Origin: Labia minor
Lineage: Eukaryota; Arthropoda; Insecta; Dermaptera; Spongiphoridae
DNA: 64,000 nucleotides
Assembly: GCA_963082975.1 (NCBI GenBank)
Contig: OY720349.1
Span: 69,810,501-69,874,500, forward strand
Direction: 5' to 3'
Shown here: positions 1-8,280 of the stretch, in pieces
How the letters are laid out: each line of letters starts with the position of its first letter
Position numbering within the stretch: the first letter of the stretch is position 1
The notes under the pieces: generated by a model
The model's database searches: none
Seen by the model: only the letters and a program-made list of their open reading frames with translations
What the model was told of the DNA's origin: nothing
Program-made: the position numbers and the translations under genes

Positions 1-153
1 AAACTGATAAAAGAACAGAAATTCAATTCTCTAGGTATGTGAAAGTAAATGTATTTAAATGTATTAAATGTATTTTATAATTTTTATCAATTAATAAAAA
101 CTCTAGTTCCAGAGCATTGTTTTCTTCTTTGAAAACCCTTTCTCAGTATTACA
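1..153 (+). repeat. 5' LTR, 3'-terminal portion
   Basis: This stretch is repeated without visible difference at 4521-4673. It ends in TTACA, the expected inverted partner of the TGTAA that opens the 3' LTR. The upstream 145 bases of this LTR lie outside the window. Confidence 0.93.
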
Positions 154-178
154 AATTGAATTTCTATTCCAAAATAAA

Positions 179-1333
179 ATGAGTCCATTAGAAAAATTAT
201 ACCTTCATATTATAAAGAAAGAAGAGAATGTATTTGAACTGGAAGCGTTATCTTGGGACAAAATAACATGGTATGTATTACCGAATGATATCAAAGGAAT
301 CAATAAATATCCTACACTGCTCAAAATAAAAAGTATAACAAACAGCATGACGTCAATTACAAAAATTAATGGATATAGAAAAGTATCAGTGCCATTTAAG
401 CAAGAACTAAAGGAAATTTTTTTGGATGAGGGTGGAAACTTTTGCATTGGAGAGCATATGTTAGAAGAATTGGAAATTAGTGAGAATAAGATAAAAAATG
501 AGGTATCTAAAGAAGAAAGTCTGTCAGAAAGAATTCGAGAATTGGAAAAACAATTATACAAAACCAACAAAGTGGATTTACAGAAAGTAGAAAAAAAATT
601 TTTAATTGATAAATTTAATAGACAGAAATATGATGCCTTACCTTGGATAGAGTCTTTTGAGAAAGAGTGTGATAGACTTAATGTTGAAAATGATAGTGAT
701 AAAGTGGAATGCCTTAAGTTATTTATAGAGGGGTGTGCCCTAGGATGGTATACCTCCAATATAAAAAAACTATCTTTGAATGATTGGAAACAATGGAAAG
801 TATCATTTATATTGGTTTTTGAAAATAAAACTTGGACTCCAATTCGACAGGCCTTTAATTATAGATATATGAATGGATCATTGATTGAATTCATTATAAA
901 AAAAGAAAATTTATTATTAGGAATTGATCAAATAATACCAGAAATAATTCGAACTTATCAAATAGTAACCTCTCTTCCTGTGGAAGTACAAAATCAAATT
1001 GACAGAGAAAAAGTAAATACATTTGATGACTTAATGAAGGAAATAAAAAAAATTGATGAATCCTACAGTATAAGTAAGAACTTTGAGAGAAAAATTTCTC
1101 CTGAAACTACCAAGAGAAATACATATTATAATCAAAATAAAATTAAAACATTGGATAAAAAGAACAAACAGCCTTGTGAAATATGTGAATCTTTAGGCTT
1201 TTATAGATTTCATCCAGTTCAATTTTGCTGGAATAATAAAAAAAAAACTTTACCAATCAATAGAGTTAACAATTTAGAGATTGAGGAACAAGATTGTAAC
1301 GAAGAAACTTCATGTGAGTACCAAAAAAACTAA
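179..1333 (+). CDS. gag: Gag polyprotein of Ty3/Gypsy element
   Basis: 384 residues, starting 26 bases after the 5' LTR and ending in TAA inside the frameshift region. Residues about 110-140 form a charged segment likely to be a short coiled coil (SERIRELEKQLYK). Residues about 155-290 have the pattern of a retrotransposon capsid domain, with aromatic and hydrophobic spacing around WIESFEKEC and LKLFIEGCALGW. Near the C-terminus Cys333, Cys336, His345 and Cys350 make an atypical CX2CX8HX4C zinc knuckle, where the canonical spacing is CX2CX4HX4C. The protein should form the virus-like particle and bind element RNA. The frame is clean, which suggests a functional copy. The assignment rests on position, the knuckle and the adjoining pol. 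Confidence 0.85.
   Translation: MSPLEKLYLHIIKKEENVFELEALSWDKITWYVLPNDIKGINKYPTLLKIKSITNSMTSITKINGYRKVSVPFKQELKEIFLDEGGNFCIGEHMLEELEISENKIKNEVSKEESLSERIRELEKQLYKTNKVDLQKVEKKFLIDKFNRQKYDALPWIESFEKECDRLNVENDSDKVECLKLFIEGCALGWYTSNIKKLSLNDWKQWKVSFILVFENKTWTPIRQAFNYRYMNGSLIEFIIKKENLLLGIDQIIPEIIRTYQIVTSLPVEVQNQIDREKVNTFDDLMKEIKKIDESYSISKNFERKISPETTKRNTYYNQNKIKTLDKKNKQPCEICESLGFYRFHPVQFCWNNKKKTLPINRVNNLEIEEQDCNEETSCEYQKN
1324..1330 (+). promoter_or_regulatory. Programmed -1 ribosomal frameshift site (A AAA AAC)
   Basis: The heptamer A AAA AAC is in the gag reading frame (codons CAA AAA AAC TAA) and sits directly before the gag stop. It matches the XXXYYYZ slippery rule exactly. A one-base backward slip continues into CTA AAA TGC, which is the pol frame. 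The pol frame is blocked by TGA at 1315-1317, so the overlap available for shifting is only 1318-1333. I see no strong stem-loop immediately downstream, so the stimulating element, if any, is unresolved. Confidence 0.85.
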
Positions 1334-4300
1334 AATGCCCGGAAAAATCCATTCCCAATTCTTTAATAAAAATTCCAATAATAATTGATAAAAACAAGCG
1401 GATTACGGCAGTTTATGATAATGGATCTACTAATTCATTAATTAATAATAAAATTGTAAATTTATTAAATTGTAGATTAAACAATAATGAAAGCTTGCTT
1501 AAAACTATTACTGGGGTGGATTTTTGTAATAACCGGGCAACTGTACGCTTAAAAATAGGTGAAATAGAAGATGAAGTAGAAGTGCTAGTAATAAAAAATG
1601 ATAATTTTAAATATGATTTATTACTAGGTCTGGATGTAATAAAGAAATATAGACTCATCCAGGATGAAAATTTAAATATAAAACAAAAACTTGATAATAA
1701 AATAATAGACATAAATAGGCTAGAAGAAAAACTGAAAGGAGATAATATAAATTTGAAAAATATTGAAGAAGAAAAGAAAAATAGTATTACCCAATTGATA
1801 AATAATCACAAATTAAATTTTGCTAAACATAAATTTGATGTAGGACGAATTGGTAATGGAGAAGGTCAAATTAAATTAAAAGAAGAAAAATATGTTGCAA
1901 AAAAACCTTATCGGTGTTCATTTCAAGATCAAGAAGAGATAGATAACCAAATAGAACAACTGTTAAAATATGATTTAATAGAAGAATCAAATTCTCCATT
2001 CGCTTCGCCAGTAACTTTATGTTTTAAAAAAGAAGATGGTAGAAGAACCCGATTATGTGTAGACTTCAGAGAGTTAAATCAGTTAGTTGTTCCGGAACCA
2101 CAACCATTTCCTAGAATAGAGGATTTGGTAGTGCACGTAGGTGGTTGTAAATGGTACACAGCATTAGATGTTAACTCAGCTTTTTGGTCCATACCTATCA
2201 GGGTGAAAGACAGAAAGAAAACAGCATTTATAACCCAAAAAGGACATTGGCAGTGGAAAGTTCTTCCATTTGGCTTTAAAAATAGTCCTGCGATATTTCA
2301 AAGAATGCTTTCTAGTATATTGAGACGTTACAAGTTGGAAAAATTTTGTTTAAATTACATAGATGATGTCCTTATTTTTTCCAAAACATTTAGTGAACAT
2401 TTAAATCATCTAAAATTAGTTTTTAAAGCCATTAAACTTGAAGGAATTAAATTGAAGTTAGAAAAATGCGTTTTTGCCACAAATTCAATAAAATTTTTAG
2501 GGCATGTGATTGAGAATGGTAAAATTAGCCCAATTAATGATAACCTTATTGCAATCAAGGAGTTTAAAAGACCTACAACAAGAAAAATGGTACGTCAACT
2601 GTTGGGAAAAATTAATTTTTATCATAAATTTATAGATCATTGTACCCAACGATTATCTCCATTACATAATCTTTTAAAAAAAAATGAAAAATTTATTTGG
2701 TCCCAGGAATGTGAAAAGTGTTTTCAAGAAATTAAACAATATTTATCTTCAACTCCAATTTTATCAATTTACGATCATGAAAAAGATATCGTTTTAGAGA
2801 CAGACGCATCAAGAATGGGCCTTGGCGGGGTCCTAAAACAAAAACAAGAAGATGGGTTACTACATCCTATAGGATATTTTTCAAAAAAACTAACCCCAAG
2901 TCAAAAAAAGAAAGAGATAATTTTCTTGGAATGCTTAGCAATTAAAGAAGCAATTGTTTATTGGCAGCATTATTTGATTGGAAAATCATTTATTGTAACT
3001 TCTGATCACAAACCATTAATAAATTTAAAATCCAAATCAAGAACGGATGAAGCCTTAGGTGATTTGATTTTATATTTATCACAATATGATTTTAAAATTA
3101 TATATAAAAAAGGAACAGATAATATAGAGGCGGATTCATTATCTAGGAATCCAGTTTTGGAAGAATTTCAAAATGAAGATGATTGTATTAAAATAAATAA
3201 CATGATCCAAATAGAAGAAATAATAAAAGATCAAAAGACAATAAAAAAGGAAATTGAAAATTCAAAGAAAATTTTAAAAGAAGGTGAAATAAATTTTAAG
3301 ATTCTAAATAATAGAAAAAGAATATTTATATCTGAAAAATTTGGATCAAAATTAATAAAAAAAATTCACAACGTGTATGGACATATAGGCATCAAACAAA
3401 TAGCTGAAAAAATAAGACCACATTACTATTTTTATAATATGGATAGTTTAATAAAAGACATTTGTTGGACTTGTGAGATATGCAATAAAAATAAAACCAG
3501 AACAAGAAGGCCAATAGGCTTATTATCTCAATTAGGACCAGCAGAATACCCTTTTCACATAATGTCTATGGATACTATAGGAGGCTTTAGTGGAAATAAT
3601 TCCGAAAAAAAATATTTACATATATTAGTAGATCACTTCTCTAGATATGTATGGCATTTAACTTCAAAAGGACAAATGACACAAGATTTTATTAAGTTAA
3701 TTAAAAATATCACAGAAAAAAATAAGATAGAAATATTATTGGTGGACAGGTACAGCGCTCTCAATTCTAATAAATTCAAAGATTTTATAAATAAAGAGAA
3801 TATTAAACTAATTTATACTTGTGTAGATAGTCCACAATCTAACGGACTAAATGAACGCTTGAATCAAACATTAGTGAACAGAATCCGATGTAGGATGGAT
3901 GAGATGAGAAAGTCAAAGGCGTGGACAACGATTGCAAATTCCTGTATTGAAGAGTATAACAACACAATTCACTCAAGCACAAGATTCGCGCCTATGTATT
4001 TGTTATATGGAAATCAATCTGAAATAGTGCCCAAAGAATTAAAAAGAGATCCAGAATTAAAAATAGACAGACAGAAAGCAATAATGAATGCTATGATAAG
4101 TGCTAAAAGAAATAGTAAGAGGATGAACAAAAATAAATATGATTATGAATTTAAAGAAGGAGAATTGGTCTACATATCAAATGGAAACAAGCTAAATAGA
4201 AATAAATTGGATAGAGTGAGAGAAGGACCATTTGTAATAAAGAGAAAGATTGCAAGTTCAATATATGAAGTAGAAACGGACAGAAAACGAAGAGAGGTAA

Positions 4301-4365
4301 ATTTGTTCCATAGCAATAAATTAGTTCCTTACTCTTTTTATCAGATTGAAAAAAAGAGTCAATAA
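1330..4365 (+). CDS. pol: Pol polyprotein (protease-RT-RNase H-integrase), expressed by -1 frameshift
   Basis: The frame opens at 1318. The first Met is at 1495, but the protease motif lies upstream of it, so translation most likely arrives by frameshift from gag. The protease active site reads YDNGSTNS (about 1414-1437). Reverse transcriptase has the LDV aspartate (codon 2167), LPFGFKNSPAIFQRM and the YIDD box (2356-2367). RNase H has ETDAS (codon 2803) and TSDHKPL. Integrase has a zinc-binding HX4HX29CX2C (His codons 3367 and 3382, Cys codons 3472 and 3481). It also has a complete catalytic triad, Asp 3571, Asp 3745 and Glu 3853, with exactly 35 residues between the last two. The C-terminal REGPFVIKRK segment resembles a GPY/F module. 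No stop or frameshift is visible and all catalytic residues are present. Confidence 0.93.
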   Translation, partial: LKCPEKSIPNSLIKIPIIIDKNKRITAVYDNGSTNSLINNKIVNLLNCRLNNNESLLKTITGVDFCNNRATVRLKIGEIEDEVEVLVIKNDNFKYDLLLGLDVIKKYRLIQDENLNIKQKLDNKIIDINRLEEKLKGDNINLKNIEEEKKNSITQLINNHKLNFAKHKFDVGRIGNGEGQIKLKEEKYVAKKPYRCSFQDQEEIDNQIEQLLKYDLIEESNSPFASPVTLCFKKEDGRRTRLCVDFRELNQLVVPEPQPFPRIEDLVVHVGGCKWYTALDVNSAFWSIPIRVKDRKKTAFITQKGHWQWKVLPFGFKNSPAIFQRMLSSILRRYKLEKFCLNYIDDVLIFSKTFSEHLNHLKLVFKAIKLEGIKLKLEKCVFATNSIKFLGHVIENGKISPINDNLIAIKEFKRPTTRKMVRQLLGKINFYHKFIDHCTQRLSPLHNLLKKNEKFIWSQECEKCFQEIKQYLSSTPILSIYDHEKDIVLETDASRMGLGGVLKQKQEDGLLHPIGYFSKKLTPSQKKKEIIFLECLAIKEAIVYWQHYLIGKSFIVTSDHKPLINLKSKSRTDEALGDLILYLSQYDFKIIYKKGTDNIEADSLSRNPVLEEFQNEDDCIKINNMIQIEEIIKDQKTIKKEIENSKKILKEGEINFKILNNRKRIFISEKFGSKLIKKIHNVYGHIGIKQIAEKIRPHYYFYNMDSLIKDICWTCEICNKNKTRTRRPIGLLSQLGPAEYPFHIMSMDTIGGFSGNNSEKKYLHILVDHFSRYVWHLTSKGQMTQDFIKLIKNITEKNKIEILLVDRYSALNSNKFKDFINKENIKLIYTCVDSPQSNGLNERLNQTLVNRIRCRMDEMRKSKAWTTIANSCIEEYNNTIHSSTRFAPMYLLYGNQSEIVPKELKRDPELKIDRQKAIMNAMISAKRNSKRMNKNKYDYEFKEGELVYISNGNKLNRNKLDRVREGPFVIKRKIASSIYEVETDRKRREVNLFHSNKLVPYSFYQIEKKSQ

Positions 4366-4375
4366 GGAGGGTTGA
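4361..4375 (+). promoter_or_regulatory. Polypurine tract preceding 3' LTR
   Basis: A purine run (AATAAGGAGGG) lies between the pol stop and the LTR start and should prime plus-strand DNA synthesis. Confidence 0.6.
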
Positions 4376-4673
4376 TGTAAAATTGTATTTGGCGTCATCT
4401 AATGGAGTTAGTGTATTTAGTGTATTTACTGTTAGTTAATACTTCATATAGGCAGTGACGAGTATAATAAACATAAACAAGATTTATCTCATATTTAGTA
4501 AAATTGTGAATATTAAAATAAAACTGATAAAAGAACAGAAATTCAATTCTCTAGGTATGTGAAAGTAAATGTATTTAAATGTATTAAATGTATTTTATAA
4601 TTTTTATCAATTAATAAAAACTCTAGTTCCAGAGCATTGTTTTCTTCTTTGAAAACCCTTTCTCAGTATTACA
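4376..4673 (+). repeat. 3' LTR, complete (298 bp)
   Basis: Begins TGTAA right after the polypurine tract and ends TTACA, giving the usual TG...CA termini with a 5-bp inverted repeat. Its last 153 bases equal 1-153. A TA microsatellite follows directly. Confidence 0.9.
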
Positions 4674-4867
4674 TATATATATATATATATAAGTCTAAGG
4701 TTTATAAGTATTTTAAGAACATTTACTGCAAAACTTTTGTTATTGGTGAAAAACAAAAAGTCTTAATAATGTATTTCATAAAGAAATAATTTGATGTCCA
4801 CATAAAAATATTCTGAATGTACGCTAGTAACTTGTGAAACAAAAAAAAAAAAAAAAAAAAAAAAAAA
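4674..4867. repeat. TA microsatellite, AT-rich spacer and poly(A) run
   Basis: A short (TA)n abuts the LTR, followed by AT-rich sequence and a run of about 27 A at 4841-4867. The A run borders a family C fragment. No gene is seen. Confidence 0.7.
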
Positions 4868-5018
4868 TATGAGCTGAGAACCAACCGACGATTTGAAATA
4901 AATTAATTTCTAAACAACATTATATATGAAAAGTATCAAACACAATTATTAAAACTTGAATTAAAATAACTAAATACGGACACAAAATGTTCGGACGGAT
5001 AGACATCATAGTAAAGAT
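4868..5018 (-). mobile_element. Family C Helentron-like fragment, internally deleted
   Basis: 4868-4912 matches, in reverse orientation, the 3' part of family C (inverted motif near AACCAACCGACG, then the segment before it). 4979-5018 matches, reversed, the GTCC-microsatellite region ending in the 5' part. Most of the interior is gone. It lies head-to-head against the plus-strand copy that begins at 5026. Confidence 0.6.
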
Positions 5019-5025
5019 ACTTTTT

Positions 5026-5633
5026 ACCGACCGACGATAGTAAGTTTCACATGTGGAGATTTTTAAATATCCCCCACGAATCATGCATTTTCTTAACAGA
5101 AAAAAGTATTTTTCGCATGATGTCTGTCCGTCCGTCCGCTGTGTGTCGGTATAGATGTGTACAGCTTGAACGGCTCAACGGATTTTGATGAAATTTGGTA
5201 TAAGTATATTTACTTAATGCATCAGTATGATGAATGGATCAACTTTTGGTGCAAATCCGGAAACCGAAAGTGGTAGTATTAGCGATCGATGATAGGAAGG
5301 GAAGGGTTATTTTCAAACCAAATTTCAAATGAGGAGATTTTTTACATATCACCACGAATCATGCACTTTGTATTGGTATTATCCTCAGGAAAAATCATCT
5401 TTATTAGTTTTTTCTTAATTTTAAATTATATGACGTCACCCAGCCCTTCATGACGTCACAGCCTGCACAACTTATATATTATAAATAATATAAAATTAAA
5501 AATATTTATGTTATATGCCTATCTGCTTTTTATTGCATTAATAGAAACATTAAAATTATTTGAAATTGTTTCTGTAGCTGGAAATTAATTTATTACCGTC
5601 GGTCGGTTCTGCGCCTGGCCACAGGTCAACTTA
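5026..5633 (+). mobile_element. Family C Helentron-like non-autonomous element, full length
   Basis: The 5' end is ACCGACCGACGATAG. The same ten bases return inverted as GTCGGTCGGT at 5598-5607, followed by the hairpin CCTG-GCCA-CAGG (5614-5625) and the terminus CTTA before a host T. A 5' terminal motif that recurs inverted ahead of a short 3' hairpin is the arrangement known for non-autonomous Helentrons. The interior holds a GTCC-type microsatellite (about 5126-5138), the motif GATGAAATTTGGTA, a CCGGAAACCGAAAGTGG stretch and two TGACGTCA palindromes. There is no coding frame. Other copies are at 42726-43347, 62408-62934, 55429-55692 and 7438-7570. Confidence 0.72.
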
Positions 5634-5635
5634 TT

Positions 5636-5935
5636 GTATTTTAACATTGAAACATTTCTTCTGCTATATTTCTATTTTCAAATTTTATATTCAAGAATAA
5701 ATAACTTAAAATAACATAATTATTACTTGCAAATGAAGGAAATAATTTATTGTTTTTATTTATGAAGAAATAAGAAAAAAATTGAATAAGTTTCATGAAA
5801 TGTAAAAATAATTTTTAATAAATTTAAAAATAATATCCCGGGTAGCGAGTAGATTCTTTTCTATAAACCCAGTAGAAAAGAATTCTATTTCAGGGATTGG
5901 CGTCCCTGCCCTCACGTGAGCTCATGATTTCTTCT
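5636..5935. repeat. Local direct duplication, copy 1
   Basis: 5636-5790 and 5908-5935 recur in the same order and orientation at 7221-7377 and 7391-7418 with moderate divergence. In copy 1 the two blocks are separated by extra sequence holding a 13-bp imperfect hairpin (arms 5851-5863 and 5873-5886). Each copy lies next to a family C end, which suggests that mobile-element activity accompanied the duplication. Confidence 0.7.
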
Positions 5936-6600
5936 AAATCCCTCTTCTACCTGGAGGAATTATGTCCTTTACCCGTTGACTCCTTTCCATCCATTCCCTT
6001 AATCTTACTCTTTCCCCTCCCCTCCTCTGATCATTCAAAAAATCAAATTTATTCGGATTAATGAGAATACCTAGCATATTAAATAAAAATCATTAAAAAG
6101 AAAAAAAAAATTGAAATCTTGACTTTTATAGGAGACTCCTTAGAGGGGTTAATTCAAATATATCCAGATTACGTCAATCTTTGGACTAGCAAAACCCCGT
6201 AAATTCACGAGTGAGACATGTCTTATATGTCTCTGAGAGGACCCACCTCTCCAACGCTTCACATTAGTAGAAAACTTGGAACTCATATTTATAGTACGCT
6301 TTGGAGAATTAGAAAAACCAATCTAATCAATGTTTTTCATTTTATTAAATTTTTTAACTAAATGTTGTAAATTGTGACCAATACAAATCCATTGACAATA
6401 ATTTTAGCCAGATTCTAAACAAAATTGAATTTTTGTATCATTAAATGGAAATTTTTAATTAATTTTAACATCGGTTTATTTTTACAGTTGAACAAAAATA
6501 TTGCCTAATAACAACAGGTAAAACCTATACGAATAGATTCATTATGAAACGTAGATTCTTTTTCACTACTATTATATAATTTTACGGTGCTTCGTTGATT
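5936..6600. other. Non-coding stretch, no gene seen
   Basis: Moderately AT-rich. A GAGACAT/ATGTCTC inverted repeat (arms 6213-6219 and 6227-6233) contains AGACATGTCT, which fits the p53 half-site pattern. This is probably chance. Confidence 0.5.
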
Positions 6601-7060
6601 AAATATTAATTATTGAATTTTGACAGATTGAAAACATTTGCCGCCATGTTGAACCCCTCTGCCACCTCACCTCACCTCCCACCCACCCTCCCTCCCTCCT
6701 TCCTGGCCTGTCTGCCTGCCTTCCGAAGTGCTTCGAGCGCATTCAGTTGCCAATTCCTTTCCAGTGGAAGACGTTGACCGACCTCACCACCGAAATCATC
6801 CCTCAATCATGAATTAATTGTAAATTTATTTATTCCTATTTATTTAAATGAAGTTTAATAAATTTTAGAAAAGATTCAAATAAAAATTGAATTTTATAAA
6901 TGATAGATTTATAACTTTTTACTGATATGTGAATTATATACGATTGATAAATTTCTCCGCCATGTCGATTGGCTTTGCTTATCGGTGACCTTGAAGGGGA
7001 CAGCATAGCAATGCTGCATTGTTTACCCCCAATGGATGAGATTCAACTGCCTTTGCCTTT
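6601..7060. promoter_or_regulatory. GC-normal island with nuclear-receptor and forkhead-like sites
   Basis: This block stands out from its AT-rich surroundings and matches no repeat seen elsewhere in the window. TGACCTTGA at 6986-6994 is the reverse complement of the FTZ-F1/ERR-type monomer site TCAAGGTCA. TTGTTTAC (7019-7026) fits a forkhead core, and GATTGG just upstream contains an inverted CCAAT. Only the motif matches are observed. Enhancer function is inferred. Confidence 0.35.
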
Positions 7061-7220
7061 ATTTTCAAAATAAATTCTATTATTTCGCTTTCGTTAAATG
7101 AAATTAATATACAAATTAATTATACTACGTATTTATACGACGAATAATAATAGATTAATACGAATTATTTTAATAAATCGATTTAACCAACTTTTTCATC
7201 CCATTCATTCCTTCTTTTTT

Positions 7221-7418
7221 GTATTTGAACATTGAAACATTTCTCCTGCTATTCTATTCTATTTTCAAATTTTATATTCAAAAATAAATAATTTAAAATA
7301 ACATAAATATTACTTGAAAAGGAAGGAAATAATTTATTGTTTTTATTTATGAAGAAATAAGAAAAAATTGAATAAGTAAAATTAATTTTTGCCCTCACGT
7401 GAGCTCATGATTTCTTCT
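7221..7418. repeat. Local direct duplication, copy 2
   Basis: Partner of 5636-5935: blocks 7221-7377 and 7391-7418, lacking the hairpin-containing spacer of copy 1. A family C fragment follows. Confidence 0.7.
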
Positions 7419-7437
7419 GCCTTCCCTCTCCCATGGA

Positions 7438-7570
7438 CGTCGGTCGGTTTTGCGCCTGGCCACAGGTCAACTTATTTCTGTTAACATGATTCGTGGAGAT
7501 ATGACAAAATCTTCCCATGTGAAATTTGGTGTGAAAACAATATCTCTTCCCTTCCCATCGTCTCTCGGTA
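7438..7570. mobile_element. Rearranged family C fragments
   Basis: 7438-7473 is a plus-orientation family C 3' end (GTCGGTCGGT, then CCTGGCCACAGG, then CTTA). 7474-7570 is the first roughly 100 bases of family C in reverse orientation. The two abut, so this is a rearranged remnant and not one deleted copy. Confidence 0.6.
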
Positions 7571-8280
7571 AAAAAAAAACCAACAAATCTAATGTAATAT
7601 AAACTCATTTTAAATTGAATTAATTATTAAAACATTTTAAGTATTTTAAAGAATAAAAATGAAGTACATACATATTAGATATTAAGACTTATTGTTTGAG
7701 AAAGATGCATTGTTCGTTTAAATTTTTTTTTTCGTTTCTCTTAACAATATCTGGAATAAATACAATTGTTATCGATATATTGTAAGAACGACAATCAATT
7801 CTCAGATTGTAAAGAAATTAAAATTGATAGATGGAAGAACATCAAAAAAAAAAAAAAAAAAAAAAAAACGTTTTCTCTTAAATGAGAAAAAAAAACTCTG
7901 CCAATTGTATGTGAATGAAAAATTCAGTAAAGGCAAACATGGCAAGGCGGGAAGCAGTCTGCTAGGTTGAGGACGAGAGTATTGAGTCGGTAGGAACAAA
8001 GTAACAAAGAGACGAAAAGGGATGAAAGCTGAATATTTCAGAATAGCGCCTCTCACTCCCTCTCCTCCCCTTCTCCCACTTTGGTCCGTCGCCCCCAATT
8101 CTTGCCTTCATTACGTAATAACGGGCGCCCCGCGGCAAATTGGATGATACGCGCCCAATCAAATATTAACGGCGCCTTGTAATTGCTGTTGAACGGGGAG
8201 CTCGGCTCATCAGCCACAAGGATACGTATGGAGCGGCAACCCGGCACTTCTCAACCAACCCCCCCCCCCCCCCCACTCTA
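7571..8280. promoter_or_regulatory. GC-richer island, possible promoter-type or enhancer block
   Basis: AT-rich sequence and a poly(A) run (about 7844-7868) lead into a markedly GC-richer block at about 8040-8280 that ends in a poly(C) tract. It contains the 10-bp palindrome ATTACGTAAT (8110-8119, a PAR-bZIP/C/EBP-like site), GGCGCC twice and CCAAT. Short minus-strand frames here have low-complexity, unrecognisable products and are not called genes. Confidence 0.3.

Larger units (their letters stand above)
1..4673 (+). mobile_element. Ty3/Gypsy LTR retrotransposon, apparently intact
   Basis: The element reads LTR, gag, pol, polypurine tract, LTR. The 5' LTR is cut by the window start, and its remaining 153 bases match the corresponding part of the 3' LTR base for base by eye. 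Gag (179-1333) and pol (open from 1318, ending 4365) are both uninterrupted. The pol domain order is protease, reverse transcriptase, RNase H, integrase, which is the Ty3/Gypsy (Metaviridae) order and not Copia. Identical LTRs and open frames imply recent insertion. No envelope frame is present between pol and the 3' LTR. The target-site duplication cannot be checked because the left flank is missing and the right flank is a TA microsatellite. Confidence 0.93.

Noticed and set aside
205..759. 184-residue minus-strand frame under gag
   Set aside because: Ser/Phe/Leu-rich mirror of the gag coding strand, with no independent motif.
1413..1712. 99-residue minus-strand frame under the start of pol
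   Set aside because: Antisense shadow of the protease region, low complexity.
6214..6223. p53-type half-site AGACATGTCT
   Set aside because: A single half-site without a partner, expected by chance at this scale.
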